From: Devosia sp. LC5
Lineage (GTDB): Bacteria; Pseudomonadota; Alphaproteobacteria; Rhizobiales; Devosiaceae
Direction: 5' to 3'
Length of the DNA: 64,000 nucleotides
NCBI RefSeq assembly: GCF_000735585.1
Contig: NZ_JNNO01000006.1
Location: 58,712 to 122,711, forward strand
The position numbers and the translations under genes were made by a program. Under the pieces are notes generated by a model. That model had not been told where the DNA came from. It ran no database searches and was given only the letters and a program-made list of their open reading frames with translations. Within the stretch, counting starts at the first letter, position 1. Each line of letters starts with the position of its first letter. This document shows positions 36,111 through 44,832 of the stretch, piece by piece.

Positions 36111-36918
36111 TGCTATGGATCACCGCATTTCGGTCGACAATCTGAGCCTCGCCTATGGCGCGGTCAGCGTGCTCAATGCGCTCTCCCTGCCGATCCTCAA
36201 GGGCAAGATCACGGTGCTGGCCGGTCCCAATGGCTGCGGCAAGTCCACGCTGCTCCGTGCCATCCGCCGCCTGCACAGGCCCAGTGGCGGTCAGGTGCGG
36301 CTCGGCGATGTCGATATTTCTACCCTCAACGACCGCATGCTGGCCCGCCAGATTGGCCTGCTCGCCCAGAGCCCGTCCGCGCCCGATGACATGACGGTGG
36401 AAGAACTGGTTCGCCTCGGCCGCTATCCGCATCAATCCATGATGCAGCCCTGGAGTGCCGACGATGCCGCCGCGCTCGACCGCGCCATGGCCGGCACCGG
36501 CGTCGATCATCTGCGCAAGCGCCGGCTCGGGTCGCTCTCGGGCGGCCAGTTGCAGCGCGTCTGGATCGCCATGGTGCTGGCGCAGGAAACCGACGTGGTC
36601 TGCCTCGATGAGCCGGTCAATCACCTCGACATGGCCCACCAGCTCGATTGCCTGGACCTCGTGCGCCAGCTCAATGCCGATTTCGGCCGCACCGTCGTGC
36701 TCGTCCTGCACGATCTGAACCTGGCCGCCCGCTATGCCGACCGCCTGGTCTTCCTGCGCGACGGCGCCATCGCCGCCTCCGGCACGCCCGAGGAACTGAT
36801 GACCGAAGCCACAATTGCCCGGGTCTTCGACGTGCAATCCATGGTCATCACCGATCCCGTCCACGGCCGCCCGCTCTGCATCCCCCTGCGGACCCAGAGC
36901 AGCACAATCCCGGCCTAG
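36100..36918 (+). CDS. Ferric-siderophore ABC ATPase, FecE/FepC type
   Basis: 272 residues. Walker A GPNGCGKST, Q-loop, SLSGGQLQRVW signature, CLDEPVNHLDMAHQ Walker B and VLHDLN switch are present. Typical of the FecE/FhuC group. A second ATG at 36115 is possible. Its stop overlaps the stop of the convergent M81 gene by 4 bp in a CCTAGG palindrome. Confidence 0.94.
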   Translation: MTDSAMDHRISVDNLSLAYGAVSVLNALSLPILKGKITVLAGPNGCGKSTLLRAIRRLHRPSGGQVRLGDVDISTLNDRMLARQIGLLAQSPSAPDDMTVEELVRLGRYPHQSMMQPWSADDAAALDRAMAGTGVDHLRKRRLGSLSGGQLQRVWIAMVLAQETDVVCLDEPVNHLDMAHQLDCLDLVRQLNADFGRTVVLVLHDLNLAARYADRLVFLRDGAIAASGTPEELMTEATIARVFDVQSMVITDPVHGRPLCIPLRTQSSTIPA

Positions 36919-38345
36919 GCCCGCGCCGACCAGACCGGCGTTGGCGCATAGGCAAAATCCTTGTCGAAGGGATATTGCGCTACGCTTTTATGATTGCGCA
37001 CCAGCCGCTCGACAAACTGATCCACCACGCCCGGCGATAGGGCCATCAGGCTCGGATTGGCGATGGGCCCCAGATCGGGTGATAGATAGCCCGATTTGAC
37101 CACGACAATTTTCGCGGTCCTTGGATCAAGTCCCAGCCGGGTAAAGTCGACAATATTGTGGAACGGCCGCCGCCGCACGGTCAGCACCAGCTCGATCCCG
37201 CCAATCCGCACCACCGCCTCGCGCAGCCGCTCCTCGGAGGTTTCAAGCAGGAACACGACTTCGGCTTCCGCCTCAACCGGAATGCTGCTGGGATCCAAGC
37301 TGCCGCCAATCTTGAGCGCCACTTTGCTGCGAATTCCCGCCACATAAGCCGCCTCGGTCGCCGCCTTATCGGCAATGCCGGCAAACACCACGCCCTGCGC
37401 ATTCCGGGCAATCAGCGCCGCCAGCACTTCGGCGCGGTCACCCACCCCGCCGCCGGTCGGGTTATCCCCCGATTCTGCCAGCACCACCGGCCCGCTCGCC
37501 GAGGTCACAGCCCAATCGACACATTCCTCGTTACTGCCCGTCTTGGTGCCGAAAACGAACTCGCCTCGAATGTCCCAGTAATTCTGCGCCAAAGCCGCGG
37601 CTGCCTTTTCCATGGCTGCCCGGTGCGTGCCGGTAATCACGGCGCAGGCGGTGGAACGCGGCTCGTCCGCCCACACATAGCCCACCTGAAACGAAGCATC
37701 CCAGATGCCACTCGGATCTTCGGTTTCCTGCAACTGGGCATAAAAACTCCGCGCCGGCTCATCCTGCGTACTGGTCCGCTCGCCCGGCAACAGCACCGGC
37801 ACCGGCGCCCAGACGATCGCTGGCCGCTGCCCACTCCGCAGCGCGCGCACCAGCATAGTCACCGCCCGACGCATTGTGTCCGGCACGTCGATATGCGGCG
37901 CCGTGCGATAGGTAGAAAAGATATCGAGGCTATCGACAATGCGCTGGCTGACATTGCCATGCAGATCATAGCTCGCCGCGATCAGTACATCCGGGCCGAC
38001 AAGCTCGCGCACCGCCGCAATGAAATCGCCCTCGGCATCGAACAGCCCTTCGACAAACATGGCGCCATGCATGGCCAGATAAACCCCATCGAGGGGCAAG
38101 GCCTGCTTCAGCCCATCGAGGATTTCACCCTTCCAGCGCTCATAAATCCCGCGCTCCACCGGCCCGCCGGCAATGGCGCGGGCATGCAGAATGGTGATGA
38201 ACTCGGCCGGAAAATGCGTCAGGAAATCGAAATAGGCATCCTTGAGCATGCCTGGCCCGCGCAGCACGCGAAAATCGGCCTCGCGGGCCAGCACGGGATT
38301 GTAGGTGCTGCATTCGGTATGCAGCCCGGCAACGGCAATACGCAT
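36915..38345 (-). CDS. M81-family metallohydrolase (MlrC-like), copy 1
   Basis: 476 residues. Related to MlrC, the zinc enzyme acting on linearised microcystin. Family blocks are AGLHTECSTYNP at the start, LAMHGAM (~91-97), the metal-binding DLHGN and PHIDVPDT (about 127-155), and SGDNPTGGGVGD in the C-terminal half. No signal peptide. Real substrates of most M81 proteins are unknown; an amide or peptide-like bond is expected. It is co-transcribed with an MFS transporter whose start is one base upstream of its own, which suggests import of the substrate by that carrier. Confidence 0.9.
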   Translation of the reverse strand: MRIAVAGLHTECSTYNPVLAREADFRVLRGPGMLKDAYFDFLTHFPAEFITILHARAIAGGPVERGIYERWKGEILDGLKQALPLDGVYLAMHGAMFVEGLFDAEGDFIAAVRELVGPDVLIAASYDLHGNVSQRIVDSLDIFSTYRTAPHIDVPDTMRRAVTMLVRALRSGQRPAIVWAPVPVLLPGERTSTQDEPARSFYAQLQETEDPSGIWDASFQVGYVWADEPRSTACAVITGTHRAAMEKAAAALAQNYWDIRGEFVFGTKTGSNEECVDWAVTSASGPVVLAESGDNPTGGGVGDRAEVLAALIARNAQGVVFAGIADKAATEAAYVAGIRSKVALKIGGSLDPSSIPVEAEAEVVFLLETSEERLREAVVRIGGIELVLTVRRRPFHNIVDFTRLGLDPRTAKIVVVKSGYLSPDLGPIANPSLMALSPGVVDQFVERLVRNHKSVAQYPFDKDFAYAPTPVWSARA

Positions 38346-39536
38346 CTAGAGAACTCCGGGAATTTCAGCTTCAGGATTGCGATCCGCGGCGTGCTTGCTG
38401 ACCACGAGGCGCCCGGTCAGCAACAGGCTCACCAGCAGCACCGGTACCAGCGCCAACAGGCCCAGCCGCATATTGGCATGCTCGGCAATGAAACCGATGA
38501 CCGGCGGCCCGATGAGGAACCCGCACAGCGCCACAAACGAGAGGACCGCCACATTGGACGAGGAAGGCTGGTCGGTCAGGCTCGCCGCCGCCGTCACCGC
38601 CAGCGGGAAGCCCACCGAAACGCCCAGCCCGATAGTGGCAAAGCCGATCAGGGCCACAAGCGTATTGGGCGCAATAAACAGGATCGCCGCCCCCGCCAAT
38701 GCCAACGTGCCGCAGATGCGGGCCGTATTGACCGCGCCGAACCGCGCCTTGAGCGTGTCCCCGCCAAACCGCCCCGTGGCCACCATGAAGGCAAATACCG
38801 AATAGCCCAGCCCGGCCAGACCACCATCGGCGTCCAGCGCCTCGCGCAGGAACACCGCCGACCAGTCGGCCATGGCGCCCTCGGTCATGGTGATGCCGAA
38901 CACAAAAAAGCAGATGCCCAGCAGCGCCCAACTGGGCGCGGCCCAGGCCGAGCGCTGCCCTTCGGTCTTGGCTCGCGCTTCCGGCGCAACCACCGGCAGA
39001 CGCAGCGCGACGATAACGCCGAGCGGCAGGTTGATCGCAGCTGCCAGCAGAATGGCCCAATGCGGCGCCAGCCCAATCGCTGCCAGCGCCGAGCCGATCA
39101 GGCTCCCCACCATGATCCCGACCGACCAGAAGCCATGCGATTTGGTCATGATCAGCGAACCGGTCGATTTCTCCACCGCATCGGCCTGCACATTAAGCCC
39201 CAGCTCAAGAAACGAGATCGACGAGCCGGCCAGCATCAGCGCCATAAACAGCAGCGCCGGGTCAGGCGCAAAAGCCGGCAGGCTGACCGCGATGGCGTAA
39301 AAGAAAAAGCCACAGAGGATCGCCGCGCGCGGCCCGATCCTGCCGACCAGCGGCCCGGCAAAGGGCAGCGTCAGCAGCGTGCCGCAGGGCAGGCCCAATA
39401 GAGTAAAGGCCAGCGCCGCCGGCCCCAGGCCCAATGCCTGTTGCACATCGGGAATCCGCGGCAGCCATGACCCGAACGCAATCGGCTGCAGGAAGAAGAC
39501 CAGCATGGTCAGCCGTTGCGCGCTCAGTGAACCCAT
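38346..39536 (-). CDS. MFS transporter
   Basis: 396 residues, twelve membrane helices, with the motif-A-like loop between helices 2 and 3 (GPLVGRIGPRA). N-terminus QPIAFGSWLPRIPDVQQALGL is of the type seen in the FucP/YbjJ-like proton-linked carriers. Direct contact with the M81 gene (stop and start adjacent) and 6 bp from the SnoaL-like gene upstream. Substrate unknown. Confidence 0.92.
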   Translation of the reverse strand: MGSLSAQRLTMLVFFLQPIAFGSWLPRIPDVQQALGLGPAALAFTLLGLPCGTLLTLPFAGPLVGRIGPRAAILCGFFFYAIAVSLPAFAPDPALLFMALMLAGSSISFLELGLNVQADAVEKSTGSLIMTKSHGFWSVGIMVGSLIGSALAAIGLAPHWAILLAAAINLPLGVIVALRLPVVAPEARAKTEGQRSAWAAPSWALLGICFFVFGITMTEGAMADWSAVFLREALDADGGLAGLGYSVFAFMVATGRFGGDTLKARFGAVNTARICGTLALAGAAILFIAPNTLVALIGFATIGLGVSVGFPLAVTAAASLTDQPSSSNVAVLSFVALCGFLIGPPVIGFIAEHANMRLGLLALVPVLLVSLLLTGRLVVSKHAADRNPEAEIPGVL

Positions 39537-39542
39537 TACGCG

Positions 39543-40037
39543 TCAGCCTTTTCGCGCCGTGCCCATGGGGAAGGGGAGGTAACCGGCAAAGCCGGTCAGT
39601 TTCCAAGAGCCAGAAACCTTGCGGCAGAAATACAGCGTCTGCCAGTTCATGATTTCCCTGCCGCCATCGGCCAGTGCGATCGTGCCGTCAAACTTTTTGT
39701 GCGCGATGGCGATGTCGCCATTGATCTCGATATGCTGCAGATTGGTGTTGCGGAAAATAGCGAGGCGCTGGTCTTCCGCGTATTTTACCGTCTGGCTCTC
39801 GGCTGCCTGGCGCAGCCATTCGTCGCGATAGGCCTCCAGCGTCGGAAATCCGATTTTCCAGCTATCGGGATTGTCCGAGCCGCCGCCGTTGATCCCCAGA
39901 AACCCTTCGCGCACGAAGTCGCCATCCACCATGCTCCAGTCGGCGCTGACAAAGGCGTCGATGTCGCGCTCGACCAGCATGGTCCAGATCGCCCCGCGGT
40001 CGGGATCGTGAGGGAAGGGGTTGGTGGTGTGGCTCAT
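39543..40037 (-). CDS. SnoaL/NTF2-like domain protein
   Basis: 164 residues with the cone-shaped NTF2-like fold expected from its pattern: DIDAFVSADWSMVDGDF, LEAYRDEWLRQA, IEINGDIAIAHKKFDG, then WQTLYFCRKVSGSWKLTGFAGYLP. Members bind small hydrophobic ligands or act as isomerases/hydratases; no catalytic residues can be assigned. First gene of the operon with the MFS carrier and the M81 hydrolase. Confidence 0.85.
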   Translation of the reverse strand: MSHTTNPFPHDPDRGAIWTMLVERDIDAFVSADWSMVDGDFVREGFLGINGGGSDNPDSWKIGFPTLEAYRDEWLRQAAESQTVKYAEDQRLAIFRNTNLQHIEINGDIAIAHKKFDGTIALADGGREIMNWQTLYFCRKVSGSWKLTGFAGYLPFPMGTARKG

Positions 40038-40414
40038 TTGGCTCTCTCCCGGGGCCTCAGGCAGGCCGCTGCGGCAATTGCCGGAGATTCTGCCTGACTC
40101 TGTTATAAATTTTCATTTCTGACATCTGTGCGAAGCCCCTTTTTGAGGCACGTACATAGATACCAATCCGAGCATGCTGCCTTTTTCCGGCACGCTTGTC
40201 CACAGCGAAAACTACGGAAAAAGCGGGGAAATCGCTCAGGTTTTCAGCAGAATGGCGCTGCTTTGGGCAGGCTCGCCTGCGGTCTAGATTGGTATTGTGG
40301 ATGTGTCGGATTCGTGTTGACATCCTGTTCGGAACGATCCTAGTCTTGAAAATAGTTTACAGAAAACCCGACCAGTCCAACAGAGAATGGCGGGAACAGG
40401 ATGGGCGAATATCT
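40038..40414. other. 377-bp divergent promoter region
   Basis: Lies between the SnoaL-like gene (minus) and the Gfo/Idh operon (plus). AT-rich stretches occur near 40,095-40,110 (TTATAAATTTTCATTT) and 40,340-40,375. It contains a candidate operator (40,347-40,361). No gene is supported. Confidence 0.5.
40347..40361. promoter_or_regulatory. RpiR/HexR-like operator candidate
   Basis: TGAAAATAGTTTACA, an imperfect dyad resembling known RpiR-family (HexR-type) palindromes. The half-sites TGAAA-N5-TT-N-CA followed by GAAAA recur at 50,786-50,804 before the ridA-like operon. It is 54 bp upstream of the Gfo/Idh start. Confidence 0.5.
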
Positions 40415-41569
40415 ATGCGGGTTGGCATTATCGGTCTGGGCTATCGTCTGGGATATCTGGCACGGGTCTTCTCCGTGGCGCGCGACGATTTCAACATCGT
40501 CGGCTATGTCGATCCCGCCCCGGCCGGCCTGCCCTATGCTACCGAGCACGGTGTCGGTGTCGGCAAGCAATATGATAGCCTCGAGGCCATGCTCGACAAT
40601 GAGCAACTCGACCTGTTGATGGTCGGCTCGCCCAATCACCTCCATCTCGGCCATATCCGTATCGGGCTCGAACGCGGTCTCAAGATTTTCACTGAAAAGC
40701 CGGTGGTTACCTCAGTCGAGGACACCATGGCACTGGCCGAACTGATTGCCCAATATGGCTCTGACAATCTGATGGTGGGCCTGGTGCTGCGCTATGCCCC
40801 GCTTTATGTGGACCTGCGCAAGGCCCAGGCCGAGGGCCAATTGGGCGACATCACCTCCATCGAGGCCTCCGAGCACATTCCGCCCTATCACGGCGCTTTC
40901 TTCATGCGCGACTGGCGCCGCTACGAGAAATATTCGGGCAGCTTCATGCTCGAAAAATGCTGCCATGATCTCGATCTTTATAATGGCGTCATGGGCTGCC
41001 GCCCCAAATATGTCTCCAGCTTCGGCGGCCGCCGCACCTTCGTGCCCAAGAATGCGCCCCAGGTGACCGGCATCAACGACATGGAAGTCTACCATCGCAA
41101 GCCCTCGGGCTGGCAGGGTAGCGACAAGGTGTTCGACAGCGATGGTGACATCATCGATTTCCAGACCGCAATGGTGCAATATGAAAATGGCGCCGCGCTG
41201 ACCTTTCATACCAATCTGAACGTGCCAGACGATTTCCGCCGCTTCGCAGTGATGGGAGCCAAGGGCATGGCCGAAGGCGATTTCATCCGCAATTTCCTGC
41301 GCGTCACGGACTCGCGCACGTCCGAGCGCCTTATCGACACGACCTACAAGACAAGCGGCCTCAGCCAGCACTATGGCGCCGACGAGCAGATGGCCGAAGA
41401 TATTCTCAAGCATATGGTGGACGGCGCGCCCCTGCCGGTCTCGGTTACCGACGCGCTGGAGGCGGGCCTGTTGGCGCTCTCCATGGACAAGGCGATGGCG
41501 ACCCGATCAGTGGTGGACATGACGCCGATCTGGCAGCAATTCGATGCGGCCTTAGGCCGAGCGAGCTGA
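40415..41569 (+). CDS. Gfo/Idh/MocA-family oxidoreductase
   Basis: 384 residues. N-terminal Rossmann fold (VGIIGLGYRLG), the EKPV lysine motif (about residues 95-98) and the catalytic-region block EKCCHDLDLYN with the conserved histidine. Probably NAD(P)-dependent oxidation or epimerisation of a sugar or cyclitol. A longer frame exists 5' but the ATG at 40415 directly precedes the Rossmann strand. First gene of the transporter operon, 11 bp before the permease gene. The substrate is likely the imported aminosugar derivative, by context. Confidence 0.9.
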   Translation: MRVGIIGLGYRLGYLARVFSVARDDFNIVGYVDPAPAGLPYATEHGVGVGKQYDSLEAMLDNEQLDLLMVGSPNHLHLGHIRIGLERGLKIFTEKPVVTSVEDTMALAELIAQYGSDNLMVGLVLRYAPLYVDLRKAQAEGQLGDITSIEASEHIPPYHGAFFMRDWRRYEKYSGSFMLEKCCHDLDLYNGVMGCRPKYVSSFGGRRTFVPKNAPQVTGINDMEVYHRKPSGWQGSDKVFDSDGDIIDFQTAMVQYENGAALTFHTNLNVPDDFRRFAVMGAKGMAEGDFIRNFLRVTDSRTSERLIDTTYKTSGLSQHYGADEQMAEDILKHMVDGAPLPVSVTDALEAGLLALSMDKAMATRSVVDMTPIWQQFDAALGRAS

Positions 41570-41580
41570 GGAGCAGGTAG

Positions 41581-42468
41581 ATGACCGGTACTCGCAGCGC
41601 TTCCCTCTTCGCACTGGCCTTACTGGCTCCCGCCCTCATCTACATCCTGATCATCGTCGCCTATCCGCTGTTCGACACGGTGGTCCTCAGCTTCACCAAT
41701 GCCGCCCTCCGCCCCACGTATGATTTCGTCGGCTGGGCCAATTACCAGCGCATTTTCGGCGCCGGCAATTTCACCGAAGTCATCCTGCGCACCTTCATCT
41801 GGACCTTCTTCTCGGTCGCCACCAAAATGCTCATCGGCACTTTGGGCGCTACTCTGCTCAATGCCGCCATTCCCGGCCAGACCCTGTTCCGCATCCTCAC
41901 CATGCCGCCCTGGATCGTGCCCATGGCCATCGGCATCTTCATGTGGGGCTGGATGTATAATGGCCAGTTCGGCATGATTTCGGGCCTCTTGCAGAATTTC
42001 GGCATCATCAGCAAGCCATGGCCCATCCTGGCGCAAGGCAGCTCGGCCTTCTGGGCCACCATCGTCACCGATGTGTGGATCGGGGTGCCCATGGTCACCA
42101 TCTATCTGCTGGCCGCCATGCAATCCATTCCCAAGGATCTCTACGAGGCCGCCTGGACCGATGGCGCCGGCCGCTTCTACCGCTTCCGCCGCATCACCCT
42201 GCCTCTGATGATGCCGGCCATGCTGACCATGAGCCTGCTCAGCCTGATCGCCACCTTCAACTCCTTCGATATCATCTGGATCCTGACCCAGGGTGGCCCG
42301 TCCGGCTCCACCACCACCATGATCATTGACACCTACAAGACCGCCATGGGCTCCCGCAAATATGGCGAAGGCGCCGCGCGCGCGGTGGTGATCTGCATCT
42401 TCGTGTCGATCTTCTGCATCGTCTACTTCCGCGCCGTCCGCAAACTCTCGCAGGGAGAAGCCAAATGA
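41581..42468 (+). CDS. Sugar ABC transporter permease, MalF type
   Basis: 295 residues, six membrane helices. EAA loop YEAAWTDGAGRFYRFRRITLP; GGPSGSTTTMIIDTYKTA in the C-terminal part, typical for CUT1 MalF-like subunits. Strong ribosome site GAGGAGCAGG before the ATG. Overlaps the next permease by 4 bp. Confidence 0.95.
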   Translation: MTGTRSASLFALALLAPALIYILIIVAYPLFDTVVLSFTNAALRPTYDFVGWANYQRIFGAGNFTEVILRTFIWTFFSVATKMLIGTLGATLLNAAIPGQTLFRILTMPPWIVPMAIGIFMWGWMYNGQFGMISGLLQNFGIISKPWPILAQGSSAFWATIVTDVWIGVPMVTIYLLAAMQSIPKDLYEAAWTDGAGRFYRFRRITLPLMMPAMLTMSLLSLIATFNSFDIIWILTQGGPSGSTTTMIIDTYKTAMGSRKYGEGAARAVVICIFVSIFCIVYFRAVRKLSQGEAK

Positions 42469-43403
42469 GTCATCTTGCCCGCACCGCCGCAGTGGTCGCC
42501 GCGGACTCAAAGGCGCTGGCCAAACCCGCCGCACGGATACGCGCCCGCTCCACCAAGGCCATGATCGACCGCTACAAGTGGTACGAGGTCGTCGCCCTCT
42601 ATGCCGGCATGGCGGTATTCCTGTTCTTCGTGCTGGCCCCCTTCATCGAAGGCTTCCTGGTCTCGCTCAAGCCGCTGAGCCAGTTGTTCTCGACGCCCTA
42701 TAATTTCATTCCGCAGAACGGCTCGTTCGATGCCTATTTCCAGATGTGGCGTTCGGTGCCCATGCTGGGCATGCACATTTTCAATTCCTTCTTCATCTCC
42801 TCGGTGGTGACGCTGATCGTTGTGGTCATCGTGGTCCCGGCGGCCTATGCCTTTGCCCGCTTCCAGTTTGCCGGGTCCGGGCTGATGCTGGGCGGGTTCC
42901 TGGCCGTCAACATGTTCTCGGGCGCCGTGCTGCTGATCCCGCTGTTCCGCCTGATGCGGCAATTGGGTCTGCTCAATACTTACTGGGCCATGATCGTGCC
43001 GGGCGCCGCCTTCCTCATTCCCTCGTCCATCTGGCTTTTGCGCACCTACATGACGCGCATTCCGCGCGAGCTGGACGAGGCCGCCTGGGTCGATGGCGCC
43101 TCCCGCCTCTACACGCTGCGCCGGGTCATCCTGCCGCTCGCCATGCCGGGCATTGTCGTGGTCGCCATCATGACCTTCATCGGCGCCTATGCTCAGCAAT
43201 TCATCTTCGCGCTGACCTTCAATTCCAGAACTGAATTCATGCCACTGCCGGTTGGGCTTTTCGCCTTTTTCGGCAAGCAGGAAGTGCAGTGGAACGAATT
43301 GATGGCGGCCAGTTTCGTCGGAATCCTGCCGGTCATGATCGTCATCGTGTTCCTGCAGCGCTATCTCGTCGCCGGCCTCACCGCCGGCGCCGTGAAGCAA
43401 TAG
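42465..43403 (+). CDS. Sugar ABC transporter permease, MalG type
   Basis: 312 residues. A cytoplasmic N-terminal tail of ~45 residues, then six helices; EAA loop DEAAWVDGASRLYTLRRVILP and the C-terminus YLVAGLTAGAVKQ. Translationally coupled to its partner by the ATGA overlap. Confidence 0.95.
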   Translation: MSHLARTAAVVAADSKALAKPAARIRARSTKAMIDRYKWYEVVALYAGMAVFLFFVLAPFIEGFLVSLKPLSQLFSTPYNFIPQNGSFDAYFQMWRSVPMLGMHIFNSFFISSVVTLIVVVIVVPAAYAFARFQFAGSGLMLGGFLAVNMFSGAVLLIPLFRLMRQLGLLNTYWAMIVPGAAFLIPSSIWLLRTYMTRIPRELDEAAWVDGASRLYTLRRVILPLAMPGIVVVAIMTFIGAYAQQFIFALTFNSRTEFMPLPVGLFAFFGKQEVQWNELMAASFVGILPVMIVIVFLQRYLVAGLTAGAVKQ

Positions 43404-43409
43404 GGGAAG

Positions 43410-43469
43410 CCGGGCGGAAGAAGGGTCCGCCGGGTCATCAAGTTTGGAGCGGGGTCTCGGTCCTGCTCC
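43410..43469 (+). repeat. Tandem hairpins between permease and binding protein genes
   Basis: Two GC-rich stem-loops follow each other: CCGGGCGGA/TCCGCCGGG (43410-43434) and GGAGCGGG/CCTGCTCC (43446-43469). No T-run. They may stabilise the downstream binding-protein message or regulate processing. Confidence 0.55.
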
Positions 43470-43513
43470 GAGGGAAGGCGCTCTTCGGGGCGTGCAACAA
43501 GGGAGACTACAAA

Positions 43514-44737
43514 GTGCAAAAAACGACCGGCCTAATCGCGGTGTCGCTGCTGGCCCTCACGGCCTCGGCACCCGCTTCATTCGCCCAGGACGTCAAGGAA
43601 ATCAGCTTCATCAACTGCGGCGACGAACTCACGGCAGGCTACGCCGACTATTTCAAGGAATGGGAAGCCGAAAATCCCGGCTTCAAGGTCATGCCCGAAG
43701 TCGTGGGCTGGGGCCAGTGCCAGGACAAGGTGACCACGCTTGCCGCCGCCGGCACGCCCGTCGCGCTGGCCTATGTCGGCTCGCGCACTCTCAAGCAGTT
43801 CGCCCTCAACGATCTCATCGTCCCCGTGCCGATGACCGATGAGGAAAAGGCTGGCTACTACAATTACGTGCCCGACACGGTCACCTTCGACGGTACCCAG
43901 TGGGGCGTCCCGGTCGCCTTCTCGACCAAGGCCCTCTACTGGAACAAGGACGTCTTCGAGGCGGCGGGCCTGGATCCCGAAACCCCGCCCAAGACCTGGG
44001 AAGAAGAGATCGCCTTCGCCAAGCAGATCGAAGACAATACCGACTTCGACGGTTTCGGTGTCGTCGCCAAGACTTTCGACAACACCATGCACCAGTTCCT
44101 CCACTGGGTTTACACCAATGATGGCTTGGTGATCGATGCCGATGGCAATATCGTGCTCGACAGCCCGCAGAACCTGGAAGCCCTTACCGCGCTCAAGGAC
44201 ATTTCGGCCTATTCCGAAGAAGGCCCGACCGCCTACGAGCAGAACGAAGTGCGCGCCATCTGGCTCGACGGTACGCTGGGCATGATCCACGCTTCGCCCA
44301 ATGCCGGCAATCTGGCCACCGAAGCCGGTATGAACTGGGGTGTCGCCCCGCTCCCCCTCGGCCCGTCCGCCAAGGGTCCGGGCACGCTGCTCATCACTGA
44401 CTCGCTGGCCGTGTTCAAGGGCTCGGGCGTTGAAGAGCAGGCCACCAGCCTTGCCAAATATTTGACCTCGGGCGAACGCCAATGGGCTGCCGAAATGGCC
44501 CAGGGCCTGACCCCGCTGCGTCCGCTAGAGCCCCAGACTGCCGAACTGCTCGCCGAGAAGCCCTATTGGGCGCCCTTCCTCGACGGTATCGAATTCGGTG
44601 GTCCCGAGCCGCTGTTGACCGACTATGTCGGCCTGCAGAACGTGATGATCGAAATGGTCCAGTCCGTCGTGACCGGCGCCGCCGAGCCCGCCGCGGCCCT
44701 CACCACGGCTGCCGGCGAACTGGAGCAGTACAAGTAG
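43514..44737 (+). CDS. Sugar ABC transporter periplasmic binding protein
   Basis: 407 residues from a GTG start with AGGGAG upstream. Signal peptide about 1-23 (GLIAVSLLALTASAPASFA), then VKEISFINCGDELTAGYADYF, and typical receptor blocks (PVAFSTKALYWNKDVFEAAGLDP split over 75-150). Cluster-1 CUT1 receptor. Located after the permeases and before the ATPase, with a strong hairpin after it. Ligand suggested to be an N-acetylhexosamine oligosaccharide or conjugate because a hexosaminidase follows in the cluster. Confidence 0.93.
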   Translation: MQKTTGLIAVSLLALTASAPASFAQDVKEISFINCGDELTAGYADYFKEWEAENPGFKVMPEVVGWGQCQDKVTTLAAAGTPVALAYVGSRTLKQFALNDLIVPVPMTDEEKAGYYNYVPDTVTFDGTQWGVPVAFSTKALYWNKDVFEAAGLDPETPPKTWEEEIAFAKQIEDNTDFDGFGVVAKTFDNTMHQFLHWVYTNDGLVIDADGNIVLDSPQNLEALTALKDISAYSEEGPTAYEQNEVRAIWLDGTLGMIHASPNAGNLATEAGMNWGVAPLPLGPSAKGPGTLLITDSLAVFKGSGVEEQATSLAKYLTSGERQWAAEMAQGLTPLRPLEPQTAELLAEKPYWAPFLDGIEFGGPEPLLTDYVGLQNVMIEMVQSVVTGAAEPAAALTTAAGELEQYK

Positions 44738-44748
44738 GCCTGAACGCC

Positions 44749-44772
44749 GGCCGTCGCCTTCGGGCGGCGGCC
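44749..44772 (+). terminator. UUCG-capped intercistronic hairpin after the binding protein gene
   Basis: A 10-bp stem (one G-T pair) closed by a TTCG tetraloop, 11 bp after the binding protein stop codon. No T-run follows, so it more likely protects the upstream message and dampens the ATPase than fully terminates. Confidence 0.7.
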
Positions 44773-44832
44773 ATCCCCAACATCCTTCTACCCGCCCGCG
44801 GGAACCGCCCCGCCGCCCGGAGACGCAACGCC

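Noticed and set aside
37158..39401. 747-codon plus-strand frame opposite the M81 and MFS genes
   Set aside because: Spans two real genes antisense, is Arg/Gln/His-rich and has no recognisable fold.
40057..40323. 88-codon minus frame in the divergent promoter region
   Set aside because: Basic, low-complexity product with no homology I recognise, and no good ribosome site; the AT-rich regulatory features explain the region better.
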